Under the pieces are notes generated by a model. That model did not search any database, was not told the DNA's origin, and saw nothing but the letters and a program-made list of their open reading frames with translations. A stretch of DNA of 58,953 nucleotides from Candidatus Wallbacteria bacterium (lineage in GTDB: Bacteria; Muiribacteriota; JAQTZZ01), in NCBI GenBank assembly GCA_028687545.1, contig JAQTZZ010000025.1, positions 1-58,953 of the forward strand, in the 5' to 3' direction. Each line of letters starts with the position of its first letter. Position 1 is the first letter of the stretch. This document shows positions 8,876-17,233 of this stretch, piece by piece. The position numbers were made by a program, and so were the translations under genes.

Positions 8876-9403
8876 TCACTCCTTGACCACTTTGACGACA
8901 ATCTTCAGCTGTCCGTTTTCCCTGTTTCCGCTGGAAACGAGGTTAAAATCAGTCACCTGGAGATTCACAGGCAGCAACAGCTCACAGAAACGTACGAAAT
9001 TGAAAAATTCCAGATAGCTGGCCGTGAAAGTGAGGGAATAATTGGAATCCCTGGAAATGTCGGTCTCAGAAACTCCGACAGGCGTCATTTCCTTGATCAT
9101 AAGATTCGTCTGTCCTGCGATTTCCCAGATTTTCTTGATCAGCTGGAACTCATTGCCTGCAAAGATGGATTTGTTGATTTCAGCCACATGGCTGTTGAGC
9201 AAATCCAGCTCATTCTGGAGTTCAGGCATGGAATTCACCTTGGTCCTGGCATTGGCGATCTGAGCATTAATTTCCATTATTTTTGACTTGAGTTCAACTG
9301 TATCTTTATAAAGAGGCCTGAAAAACAGCCGTTGTACGAACACCACTACGATCAAGGCAAAGATGATGTACAGAAGGATTTTGTCTCTCCTGTTCTTATT
9401 CAT
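8876..9403 (-). CDS. pilO: PilO-like protein of second operon
   Basis: 175 residues: cytoplasmic N-terminus, membrane helix (about 10-28), coiled coil (about 35-75) and C-terminal ferredoxin-like fold, i.e. the standard PilO size and layout. No Pro-rich insert, unlike the plus-strand PilO. The start overlaps the 3' end of the PilM-PilN-like gene by 8 nt, implying translational coupling. Expected to bridge the inner-membrane PilN domain and PilP. The call rests on topology and order; direct sequence motifs are few in this family. Confidence 0.8.
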   Translation of the reverse strand: MNKNRRDKILLYIIFALIVVVFVQRLFFRPLYKDTVELKSKIMEINAQIANARTKVNSMPELQNELDLLNSHVAEINKSIFAGNEFQLIKKIWEIAGQTNLMIKEMTPVGVSETDISRDSNYSLTFTASYLEFFNFVRFCELLLPVNLQVTDFNLVSSGNRENGQLKIVVKVVKE

Positions 9404-10847
9404 GCAATGCCTCCTGAATCCTGAGCGAAATGGAATAATCCCAGAGGCTGCCGGATTTGTTGCTCTGGCGGATACTGTCCAGATTCAATTCCCTGATATT
9501 CTTTAATGATTTCAGAGATTCCAGGAAATTCATCTGGCTGTCATAATCCCCTGCACTTCCTGTGAACTGGATTTTCAGGCCATTGCCCGCGCTGGTAACA
9601 TTCAGGCTGCTGATCCAGCTTGTAGCAGGAAGCCTGCTAGACAATTCGGTCAGTAAATCAACGACTCCACTCTTGGTGTTAGAGAGAGCCAGCAGCTGTT
9701 TTTCCTTGACTGCCAGCTTTTCTTTCTGTACCTGCACCTCATTGAGCTTCTGGATCAGGGGATAATAGCGCTGGCAGACCTGGGAAGAACGCACCATTTC
9801 CCTGGACAGCCAGACATTATAAAAATGCAGGGAGAGGTAAGAGGCGATAAGCAGGATCAAAGTTCCGAGCAGCACATAAATCTCTGCCACCCTAGGAAGT
9901 TCCAGGCGCATCCGATCCCGTTCCTTGGCCGGCATTTCCAGTTCAGCGGTAAGCCGGCTGACCGGGAAAAGCGGTTTCTCGCGCAAGGCGCAGGCTGCAA
10001 GGGGAAGCAGTCTGTATTCGCTGACTCCTGCTTCCGGAAGTCCGGAGATCAGTTTTACACCCTTGCCGAAGATCTGCTCCAGGGTACTCAAAATGTTTTC
10101 AGGCACGCGGCCGCAGAGATAGACCTTGTTGACGAAGAAACGGAAATTGGCCTGGAAAAAGGCCTGGGTATGGTCCCATTTTTCATGCAGCCGGTTCACA
10201 CTGTCATCGTCGCCCAGATTATAAGTGAGTTCACGGAAGAAGATCGGCACATTGTTCACCATGAAGCAGCAGAGAGCGCTGTCTGTAGAAAAATAAACGG
10301 CAGCTACCTGGCCCTGGCTTTCGCCTGTCTTGTCGAACAGGGTCTGGAAGCATGAGATTGGAGATTCCAGCCCTGACAGCGCAAATCCTGAACTTTTTAC
10401 GATCGCAGAGATGCGGTCCCATTCCTGCTTTTTCACAGCTCCGATCAGAACGCGGCTGTTGCCGTTGCGGAGGTCTTCGAGCACACTGAAGTCCCAGTAT
10501 ATTTCGGTAGTGTCGAAATTGAAATAAGTAGCCAGATCCCAGAAAATCAGGGAGCGCAGTTTGGCTTCACTGACGCTCGGCAGCTCTGCCACGCGCAGGT
10601 TGAAGCTGTTTTTCTCCACAACCAGAGAGACTGGCAAGGTTTCCTCGACCTTTGCTTCCTTCTTGAATTCCTCAAACATCAGGTGCACAAGATTGTCTTC
10701 CTGGAATTCATTGCCGCGGACATTTTCAGAGAAAACAATTGTCTTTTCCCGGGCGAATCTGCCGCCTTTGAAATAAAGGAGCTGAACTCCGTCAGGGCTG
10801 ATTTCCAGCGCAATCCTGTCATTGGACTTCTTGAAAAAACTTGGCAT
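9396..10847 (-). CDS. pilM: PilM-PilN-like fusion (GspL-like), degenerate nucleotide site
   Basis: 483 residues: an actin-like N-terminal two thirds, a membrane helix at about 325-345 (LLGTLILLIASYL), a coiled coil and a C-terminal PilN/GspL ferredoxin-like domain. This is the same fusion as in the facing operon. Unlike the first copy, it shows no DIG/TGG nucleotide-binding residues: the corresponding stretches read VYFSTDSALCC and VYLCGRVPEN. It may therefore not bind ATP and would act more like GspL. First gene of the minus-strand operon; AAGGTAA lies 6 nt upstream of ATG. About 390 nt of non-coding DNA precede it. Confidence 0.82.
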   Translation of the reverse strand: MPSFFKKSNDRIALEISPDGVQLLYFKGGRFAREKTIVFSENVRGNEFQEDNLVHLMFEEFKKEAKVEETLPVSLVVEKNSFNLRVAELPSVSEAKLRSLIFWDLATYFNFDTTEIYWDFSVLEDLRNGNSRVLIGAVKKQEWDRISAIVKSSGFALSGLESPISCFQTLFDKTGESQGQVAAVYFSTDSALCCFMVNNVPIFFRELTYNLGDDDSVNRLHEKWDHTQAFFQANFRFFVNKVYLCGRVPENILSTLEQIFGKGVKLISGLPEAGVSEYRLLPLAACALREKPLFPVSRLTAELEMPAKERDRMRLELPRVAEIYVLLGTLILLIASYLSLHFYNVWLSREMVRSSQVCQRYYPLIQKLNEVQVQKEKLAVKEKQLLALSNTKSGVVDLLTELSSRLPATSWISSLNVTSAGNGLKIQFTGSAGDYDSQMNFLESLKSLKNIRELNLDSIRQSNKSGSLWDYSISLRIQEALHE

Positions 10848-11241
10848 TGGCTTACCTTGTCGGTTTATTTAGTATGCTTATTTTGCCTATTATTCTAAGT
10901 ATACTCTCATACTATTAAATTAAACACGGGTTTTACAGTTCAATCCGTTCAACCCTGTCGCATTATAGCATTCCCATCGTCAAAGTCAAACGAATTTGTT
11001 TAAATTTTTTGACGGTGTCCGCCTGAGGATTCCTTTTAAACCAGTGATTTTCATACTTTCAAAGTGTAAGCCTGGCATCGTTATTACCCAAATAAAATAT
11101 AGTCATTTATTCTGGAGCGTCCTCTATTTCAGATCCGTAATTCACGCTAATTTTAAAGACCAGACCCTATTTCTCGCACTATTTCTCGCACAGCCTGCAC
11201 CAGTTGATCGCTGGATTTGCAGGGTAAGTTCAGCCTTTACG
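10848..11241. other. intergenic region upstream of second pilus operon
   Basis: This stretch must contain the promoter of the minus-strand pilus operon. Candidate boxes on the minus strand (a TTGAAC near 10942 and TATACT-like boxes near 10898-10904) are too poorly spaced to call. The left part holds direct repeat 1 (11107-11179). No open frame here looks like a gene. Confidence 0.4.
11107..11179. repeat. imperfect direct repeat 1 flanking ATPase gene
   Basis: Roughly three quarters identical over about 70 bp to 12661-12732, in the same orientation. The most conserved piece is the pattern GCGTC, CTATTTC, TCC.TAATT, ACGCTAATTTT. The two copies bracket the AAA/DUF4143 gene, suggesting an inserted or recombining unit. 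No recombinase is encoded between them. Confidence 0.6.
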
Positions 11242-12528
11242 CTACCGGTATTTTTCAGGGAAGATTAAGAACTTATAGGCTGGAATCACGATAATGTTGG
11301 ATTCAGGGGTTTTGATCACCTCTTCTTCGTTTTCAGTGATAATAAAACCAGCACCGCCAAATTTTTTCTGCGCGTTGATCAGGCCTTTGATCTCTCTATC
11401 CCTTGTAACAGGATCATTCATTACTGAACAAACCTGGTAACAAGCGATTATTCCATCGCGCTCAGAAACAATGAAATCGCATTCGCTGTGGTTTTTGGCA
11501 AAATACACATTTTTATGCCTTCTCTTCAGTTCAATGGCTACCAGATTTTCCAGAATTTTACCCGAATCCTTCGAAAATCTGAAACTGACGGCCTGTAAAA
11601 TGCCGTTATCAATGCAGTAGATCTTTTTCTCTGCCAGTTCGAGTCTGGTTATTTTCTCATCGTATCTTTTCAAAATGAGCATCAGATATATATTTTCCAG
11701 GTTTTCCAGAAACTCATACAACAGATTTTTTCCGATTTTTATGCCCTGTGATTTCAGCTCGTTAAATATTTTATTTATCGAAAATTCCCGGCCTGTCGAA
11801 GAAAAAAGTCTTTTTATGAAATATTTAAGCACATAAATCTGCTTGATTTCATATCTTTCTATGATATCCCTGAAAAGCATGGTGTTGAAATATTCCTGAA
11901 GAATTTTGTCCTTCAGGTTATCTTCGAATCTGATCAGTTCAGGAAATCCTCCGTAGCGCAGGTATTTCTGAAAATGCCGGATTATCAGGCTTCTGTTTTT
12001 CGAGGAATGAATTTCAATTCCGACCTTGTGGAATGAAAGATATTCCGGAAAGGAGAGGGGAAAAAGTTCGTAACAGATGGTCCTGCCGCGCAAAGCAGTA
12101 GATATTTCGCGGCTGAGTGATTTCGAATTTGATCCTGTGATGAAAATGTGACGACTGATCGAATCGTAAACCCTTCTGATGAATTTATCCCAGTGATCAA
12201 TGTTCTGGATTTCATCAAAGAAAAAAAACACCTTGCAGAGATCATTTTCCGGATACAATTCCCTGTAAGCCTGCAAGATCAAATCCAATTCTTCGGTTTT
12301 CAGGTCAAGGCGCTCGTCCTCGAAACTGATGTAAACTAGATTTTCTCTGGGTATCCGGAGTTTTTTCATCAGATAATAAAGAAAATAGCTCTTCCCGGCA
12401 CGACGCGGGCCGATGATTGTCACGATTTTTCCGCTGTCTGTGGGGACTGTTAAATTCCTGGTTTCAACATCAGGAAAAACCGACTGATGAAAATCCCGGA
12501 TGATTTCTTTTAGTAATTCTTTACTCAT
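11242..12528 (-). CDS. AAA ATPase with DUF4143 domain
   Basis: 428 residues. The N-terminal AAA_14-type ATPase has Walker A GPRRAGKS (about 40-47), Walker B FFFFDEIQN (about 100-108) and sensor stretch IFITGSNS (about 130). A winged-helix-like middle part is followed by a C-terminal DUF4143/nuclease-like fold with SECDFIV and a following YQV, resembling a PD-(D/E)xK core. Such proteins are widespread in accessory DNA; their function is unsettled. AT-richer than the pilus genes and bracketed by imperfect direct repeats, so probably acquired. No clear Shine-Dalgarno before ATG 12528; TATGAT lies 14 nt upstream. Monocistronic. Confidence 0.88.
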   Translation of the reverse strand: MSKELLKEIIRDFHQSVFPDVETRNLTVPTDSGKIVTIIGPRRAGKSYFLYYLMKKLRIPRENLVYISFEDERLDLKTEELDLILQAYRELYPENDLCKVFFFFDEIQNIDHWDKFIRRVYDSISRHIFITGSNSKSLSREISTALRGRTICYELFPLSFPEYLSFHKVGIEIHSSKNRSLIIRHFQKYLRYGGFPELIRFEDNLKDKILQEYFNTMLFRDIIERYEIKQIYVLKYFIKRLFSSTGREFSINKIFNELKSQGIKIGKNLLYEFLENLENIYLMLILKRYDEKITRLELAEKKIYCIDNGILQAVSFRFSKDSGKILENLVAIELKRRHKNVYFAKNHSECDFIVSERDGIIACYQVCSVMNDPVTRDREIKGLINAQKKFGGAGFIITENEEEVIKTPESNIIVIPAYKFLIFPEKYR

Positions 12529-12660
12529 AATAAAGAAACAATATCATATTTCTTCTTTAATTTAAAGAAAGATTTGTTTTGACAGTAACCACCTTATCCG
12601 AGTATTCTGGGGCTGGATAAACAAAACGGATTTAATCAGTTTTCAAAAATGACATGCCAA

Positions 12661-12732
12661 TTATTCAGGGCGTCAGCTATTTCCGTTCCTAATTGACGCT
12701 AATTTTCAAGTCCTGAACCCAGTTTCCGCGCT
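12661..12732. repeat. imperfect direct repeat 2 flanking ATPase gene
   Basis: Partner of the repeat at 11107-11179. It contains an internal palindrome, GCGTCA (12670-12675) and TGACGC (12694-12699), around an 18-nt spacer. The rest of the 12529-12777 gap is AT-rich and shows only the promoter boxes of the next gene. Confidence 0.6.
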
Positions 12733-12765
12733 TTAATTCTCTTCCTGCCGGATTCAAATATATGT

Positions 12766-12771
12766 TATACT
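12766..12771 (+). promoter_or_regulatory. -10 box of leaderless DUF4258 gene
   Basis: TATACT preceded by TG at the extended -10 position (TGTTATACT). It ends exactly 6 nt before ATG 12778, and no Shine-Dalgarno is present. Transcription would start at or next to the A of ATG. The -35 region is poor, as expected for an extended -10 promoter. Confidence 0.55.
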
Positions 12772-12777
12772 CATATT

Positions 12778-13038
12778 ATGAACTGTATCTTTTCCTCCCA
12801 TGCCATGCTGGAAATGCAGAATCGAGGGATATCTAAAAGCATGGTTGAAGCAGTACTTGCAACTCCTGATCAGATTGTCAATGAATATGGAGGATTAAAG
12901 GCATATCAGTCGAAAGCTATTTTTGAGAATCAAAAAATGTACCTTGTCAGGGTGATCGTTGATGACACACTAGATCCGATTAAAATTATAACTGTTTACA
13001 GGACCAGCAAATTTGAAAAATATTGGAGGACATCATGA
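12778..13038 (+). CDS. DUF4258 family protein, toxin-like
   Basis: 86 residues. The N-terminal pattern SSHAMLEMQNRGIS and a later VRVIVDD.....ITVYRTSK stretch fit DUF4258, a small fold related to RelE/BrnT-type toxins. The next gene overlaps by 4 nt (ATGA) and encodes a DUF2283 protein; this pairing is common and reads as a toxin-antitoxin-like module. Toxicity is not shown by sequence. No ribosome binding site before ATG; the -10 box is 6 nt upstream, so translation is probably leaderless. Confidence 0.8.
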   Translation: MNCIFSSHAMLEMQNRGISKSMVEAVLATPDQIVNEYGGLKAYQSKAIFENQKMYLVRVIVDDTLDPIKIITVYRTSKFEKYWRTS

Positions 13039-13232
13039 AAGTGATTTACGATCCGGATGTTGATGTATTGAAAATCTTACTAAGTAACGAATCTGTCGAA
13101 GAAAGCGATGAAGACAAACCGGGTGTGATTATTGATTATGATAAAAACGGTAACATCGTAGGGCTGGAAATTTTAAAAGCCTCCAAAAGAATGGAGAATC
13201 CCCGCTCCTTCGAATATGCAGTGGCTGGATAG
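13035..13232 (+). CDS. DUF2283 family protein, antitoxin-like
   Basis: 65 residues with the DUF2283 pattern: YDPDVDVLKILL, then ESDEDKPGVIIDYD and GNIVGLEIL. The family is small, acidic and usually encoded beside DUF4258. ATG 13035 is chosen over the in-frame ATG 13023 because GGAGG (13025-13029) is properly placed for it and because it overlaps the toxin-like stop by 4 nt. Likely neutralises or regulates the DUF4258 protein; this is inference from the pair. Confidence 0.8.
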   Translation: MKVIYDPDVDVLKILLSNESVEESDEDKPGVIIDYDKNGNIVGLEILKASKRMENPRSFEYAVAG

Positions 13233-13322
13233 ATTTTAAGCGAACTACATCTGTTCTAAAAAATGACAATGTCAATTGTCAACAGCCTGTCAAGACACGG
13301 TCCCTTTCTGTCCACCGTTACT

Positions 13323-13615
13323 TCAAGCCGGAGAAAAATTAGAGAACCTGATTTCCAGTTTTTTTCCGAAAATGTCGGCTATTTTTTGCAGCATAAAAAA
13401 GCTGACATTCTGTTTGCCGTTTTCCAGCCTGGCTATGACACTCTGGGTAGTGCCGTTTTTTTTGCAAGGTCTGCCTGGGTAAGATGAGCTTCTTTTCTCA
13501 GTTTAGCTAACTTATACGCCAAGCGCAGAAGTTCCATTTCTTTCAGATACATTTCCTTGAACTCCAGATCTTTGAGTTGTTCTTCCTTAAAAGCCGCATA
13601 ATCTTTCTTCTTCAT
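13323..13615 (-). pseudogene. frameshifted XRE/HigA-type antitoxin
   Basis: The intact frame runs from ATG 13615 through a Lys/Glu-rich N-terminus and the first HTH helix (LTQADLAKKT), then breaks at a run of eight A's (plus-strand T's at about 13455-13462) and stops at 13433. In the next frame the rest of the HTH and tail continues cleanly (QSVIARLENGKQNVSFF, then KIADIFGKKLEIRF) to TGA 13323-13325. One extra A would restore a protein of about 97 residues. It overlaps the HigB-like remnant by 4 nt, the usual HigBA layout. Either a true pseudogene or a sequencing/assembly indel in a homopolymer. Confidence 0.75.
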
Positions 13616-13824
13616 AAGTCTGCCTCCCTTGATATAAATTCTTCAAAATTTCTACTGGCTCTATTTATTTCTTTATCAGGTGTTTTGCCGGTCTTTTTCA
13701 GAAATGCGTGTAATAAGATGATCCTTTTACCAACTATCACTGAATACAACACCCGATTTTCAAGACATGACTCTAGATCCCACCTGACCCCAGATCTCAC
13801 CCAGATTCCACCCCTATTGAGCAA
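13612..13824 (-). pseudogene. HigB/Gp49-like toxin remnant
   Basis: The C-terminal half matches the HigB/phage Gp49-like toxin pattern: RVLYSVIVGKRIILLHAFLK, then KTGKTP and an acidic end. Roughly the first 50-60 residues of the usual 110 are missing; the upstream part of the open frame (13770-13824) is unrelated DNA containing CTGGGGTCAGG. With the frameshifted antitoxin downstream, the module looks dead. It lies directly against the 3' end of the broken fibre gene, so the join may mark an old deletion. Confidence 0.7.
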
Positions 13825-14379
13825 TTTCCATCACTGTTAATGTGCATCCGTAAAGATCCGGGTATGATGCTGAATACATGAGTGCTTGTGTTCCGGATTG
13901 TGAACACCATCGAATTTTTATTGTATGAGTGCCTGCGGCTACTGTGGCTAAAGAGTTTCCACCAATAGGGAGGGAACGTGACTTACCGGGGCCGCTGTCC
14001 CGATCCCTACATTGCCATTGCCTTTGATGATCATCTGAACAGGACTGCCATTGATACCTGTAAAATATATATCCGCAGCTTCAGTATTTGTTCCCCATGA
14101 TTGGCCGGACTGAATCCAGATCTTTTTATCCTCATCATGCGCCATGATCTTCAGTTTGATGTCTTTTCCGTCCAGCAGCAACTTACTGACGCTGGTTCCA
14201 TCGCCTAATTTCACACCCACTTCTCCTGACGAAGCTACCGAAAATATGGTTGCTCCAACCGAATCCTGCACATTAAAAGCGGATGTGCCGTCGTTTGTGT
14301 TCAATTTTGTGCAGATGTCGCCTGCGAAAGCAGAAACCAGGAACAGAGTTATCATTATGAGCAGTAAGATTTTTTTCAT
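13814..14379 (-). pseudogene. broken secreted fibre protein of S74/C1q cluster
   Basis: Starts at ATG 14379 with GGAGG upstream, a signal peptide and the module GDICTKLNTNDGTSAF shared with the next four proteins. The frame carries NVGIGT at about residue 130 and then stops at 13948. In another frame downstream a plausible C-terminal domain continues (RSLPIGGNSLATVAAGTHTI, then YPDLYGCTLTVMEIAQ) to TAG 13814-13816. A single frameshift near 13985 would explain this. Even joined, it is shorter than its paralogues. Confidence 0.65.
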
Positions 14380-14457
14380 TTTATCCTCCGGGATGTAACT
14401 ACATATTCCAAGTGTTTGCACCTGTCTCTTCTAGCTGAAGACTATAGATAAAATCGT

Positions 14458-15444
14458 TCAACCCTGCAGGTATCCCCAGAAACAATCGTAATTCGGGTCG
14501 TTATAAGTTGCGCCGGTTCCCGACACGTAAAAGATGCCGATGTATTCCCCGGCGTTCAGATAAACGGTTATCGTTCCCTGTAACGTCTGCCAGTAGGAGA
14601 AGCCTGTACCATAATAATAAGCCAGATAATAGTCATAATTCTTGTAGCCGATTATACAATTGTATAAGGCACTGTTTTTATAAAAGGCATATCTGTATTC
14701 CTGGGAACCGGCATATGGCAGCAGAAGATTGAATCCAAAGACATACATGCCTGCCACAGGCGCATAAAAATTTCCGTTGCTGCTGTTATAGCAATTGCCG
14801 ATATTGGTCTCCACTATGTTCCAGACCACCCAACTCCCGGGGTTGTTTGTGCCGCTGAATCTTGCCACAAAAGCTGGTTGATATGGTTTTGTAACCCTTC
14901 CAGCATTGTCAATCTTCAGATCCCTTCGCCAGGCAATGGGATTTACGCCTCCACTCGCAGTTTCTATATAAGCTTCCCCGTTGGATAACACTAGTCTGGC
15001 AGCCTGCCCGCCATACCCTGCGGTATTGACATAGTTATAGGTGCTGCCGGTCGTGACATACGCATTGTTGGCAAAATACTGCACCCAGCTGCTGTCAATA
15101 CCTATTCTTGTATACGCGCTGTTGACATCGCTCACTGAAGGTATGGCAATTTCACCGCTTCCCAGAGAAAGTTTGGCAGGCAATGTGGTGGTTGCAATGC
15201 CAACTTTGCCATCCACTATCAAATCCTCCGGAGTAGTGGCTTTGGCACCTGAAGAATCAAGCCTTAAGCCACCTTTCAGATTGGCGAATCCTTTGGAATC
15301 GACTGAAAATAATAATGCACTGTCCGAATCCAGTACCTTGAAAGCTCCTGATCCGTCATTCGTATTGAGCCTGGTGCAGATGTCCCCTGCGAAAATAGGT
15401 ATAATGAACATCATTACTAACAGCAACAGTGTGATTATCTTCAT
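14458..15444 (-). CDS. secreted fibre-like protein with C1q-like C-terminus
   Basis: 328 residues. Signal peptide (1-18), the shared module GDICTRLNTNDGSGAFKV (about 19-37) with LLFSVDSKG, a repeat-poor shaft, then a C-terminal C1q/TNF-like jelly roll (about 190-328): YQPAFVARFSG, FYAPVAGMYVFGFNLLL, a Tyr-rich strand region and LNAGEYIGIFYVSG. C1q-like ends usually trimerise and bind ligands. GGAGG lies 4 nt before ATG. One of a tandem family on the minus strand, next to pseudopilin genes; secretion route unknown. An adhesin or sheath role is inference. Confidence 0.75.
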   Translation of the reverse strand: MKIITLLLLVMMFIIPIFAGDICTRLNTNDGSGAFKVLDSDSALLFSVDSKGFANLKGGLRLDSSGAKATTPEDLIVDGKVGIATTTLPAKLSLGSGEIAIPSVSDVNSAYTRIGIDSSWVQYFANNAYVTTGSTYNYVNTAGYGGQAARLVLSNGEAYIETASGGVNPIAWRRDLKIDNAGRVTKPYQPAFVARFSGTNNPGSWVVWNIVETNIGNCYNSSNGNFYAPVAGMYVFGFNLLLPYAGSQEYRYAFYKNSALYNCIIGYKNYDYYLAYYYGTGFSYWQTLQGTITVYLNAGEYIGIFYVSGTGATYNDPNYDCFWGYLQG

Positions 15445-15559
15445 TTATCCTCCGGAATGTATTGCTGAATAGTAACTAAAATGTTTACTGCTGTAATAAT
15501 TCATTCGCATCCTAATGTTTTCCGCTCCCGATTTTCTTCTGGGATACGAAAAAAAATAC

Positions 15560-17098
15560 TCACTTCGATTTTACTTCAAGGGCATCAAGTCGTTTCTGAA
15601 GCGTGGCAAATAGTTCATGATCTTGCTTTTGTTCTTCAATACCTTTACGCAGCGCTTCATTATCCGCTTTCAGATCGCTGACCTCGCGATTGAGTTTCTT
15701 AACTCTTTCGATAAGTCCTTTGATTCCTGCAAGGGCAATGCCGGATAGATCTCCATCAGAGATCTTGGTTTCATTAGTACCATTCAGGCCAAAAGTCGCG
15801 TAGAAATCTTCAGCAAAAGGGCCTATGTGCTTGACAGAATCACTCCCAGATGTGAAATTCCATTTCGATACTTCTAAAGTTTCGAGTTTGTTTAGAATCT
15901 GCTGATAGTCAGTCTGCATAATATTTTCCTTCATAGTTCGACTTGAAACTCGTGTATAATAACCATTTACATCTATATATGATGAATAAAGTCCCCCTAT
16001 GGAGAATCCTATATAGGATCCATCTGTTTTGATGACTTGATAAATACTGGTCGGATAGCCAGGTAAATCGCCAACATCGGCAAACAAGCCCAAATATGTT
16101 CCACCCCAACCCGAAGCTCCGGTACAACGAGCGGCTATACGTCCATTCACATCCAACTTGTATGTCGGTGTTCTCCCGACACCCACATTTCCTCCATTAA
16201 TTGTTAAAGATGGAGAGGCTGTTGTTTGTGGATAAGCCCATAGATTTAGCGAGGCATTTGCACCTGCTGCAGGATAGCTGACGTGGAAATCTATGCCGGC
16301 TCCATTTGGAGTCGACCAGCCTGAATTGGTCTGTCCACCGAATAAAATTCTGTTTTCCATCACAGAGGAATCGCTCAACCTGTTTGAATACATTGTTAGC
16401 ATCGGGGTTGCAGCAGTTCTGTTTATTTCAAGAGCAGAACTCGGGCTGATAGACCCGATCCCGACATTGCCCAGATGGTCTATCACCATTCTGTCCTGCA
16501 TGCCGCTGGTATATATGTTGGTAGTGAGAAAATGGATCTTTGTTCCATACGCCCCGCTGCCCTGAAAGAGAATTCCGCCCTGAGTGCCGCTGTCTGTAGC
16601 GGAAGTGGTAATTCCGACGAAATCGTCGGCTGTGGTACTCTGCTTGAAATGCAGACCACCATATGCGGTTCTGCCAGTTAGAGTAGAATTTGGGGAATCA
16701 AAACTGATTTCAAGGCTGGTGTTGGGAGTGGGAACGCCGATCCCGACATTGCCGTTGTTCCTTATTGTTAACAGTTCGAGCCCGTTGGCATCCAGCAGAT
16801 CGTCTTCGGTAAATATTCTGAAGCGTGGAGCAGTACCATCCTGGACCTGATCGAGATTGAAATGCCTGGTGACTCCTGTACTCCTCCATTCCAGCTGCCC
16901 GCCGTCAGCGCTTGCGGCAGTTATCCGGACACTCGGGTTAATGCCTTTGGAATCTACCGAGAACAGCAGATTGCTGTCTTTATCCTGCACTTTGAAAGCA
17001 CCTGATCCGTCATTTGTATTGAGCTTGGTGCAGATGTCACCTGCGGAAGCAGGGATTAGAATCAACGTTATCATCATGAACAGTGTTATTTTTTCCAT
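15560..17098 (-). CDS. secreted fibre protein with peptidase S74 chaperone domain
   Basis: 512 residues. Signal peptide, shared module GDICTKLNTNDGSGAFKV, several NVGIG/NVGVG repeats typical of phage-tail-like shafts (three seen), then a C-terminal S74 intramolecular chaperone domain (about 405-490). In VSSRTMKENI a Ser and a Lys lie five residues apart, as in the endosialidase catalytic pair; a C-terminal coiled coil (about 470-510) follows. S74 domains trimerise the shaft and then cut themselves off. ATG 17098 is chosen for its signal peptide and GAGGGG upstream; the longer frame to 17167 has no signal at its start. Self-cleavage is expected from the family, not proven. Confidence 0.82.
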   Translation of the reverse strand: MEKITLFMMITLILIPASAGDICTKLNTNDGSGAFKVQDKDSNLLFSVDSKGINPSVRITAASADGGQLEWRSTGVTRHFNLDQVQDGTAPRFRIFTEDDLLDANGLELLTIRNNGNVGIGVPTPNTSLEISFDSPNSTLTGRTAYGGLHFKQSTTADDFVGITTSATDSGTQGGILFQGSGAYGTKIHFLTTNIYTSGMQDRMVIDHLGNVGIGSISPSSALEINRTAATPMLTMYSNRLSDSSVMENRILFGGQTNSGWSTPNGAGIDFHVSYPAAGANASLNLWAYPQTTASPSLTINGGNVGVGRTPTYKLDVNGRIAARCTGASGWGGTYLGLFADVGDLPGYPTSIYQVIKTDGSYIGFSIGGLYSSYIDVNGYYTRVSSRTMKENIMQTDYQQILNKLETLEVSKWNFTSGSDSVKHIGPFAEDFYATFGLNGTNETKISDGDLSGIALAGIKGLIERVKKLNREVSDLKADNEALRKGIEEQKQDHELFATLQKRLDALEVKSK

Positions 17099-17233
17099 TT
17101 TCCCCTCAACAACGATTGATCTAACATCTCTTGTTATGCCGTATTTGAAACAAGTCCTTTCTGTCACCCTTCACTGAATATGGCTGGTGTAAATTAAATC
17201 GCCATAGGTTCTTTTACAAGATTCCATCTTCTT

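Noticed and set aside
13263-13487. Plus-strand frames over the antitoxin remnant
   Set aside because: The minus strand gives recognisable HTH residues in two frames; the plus frames show none.
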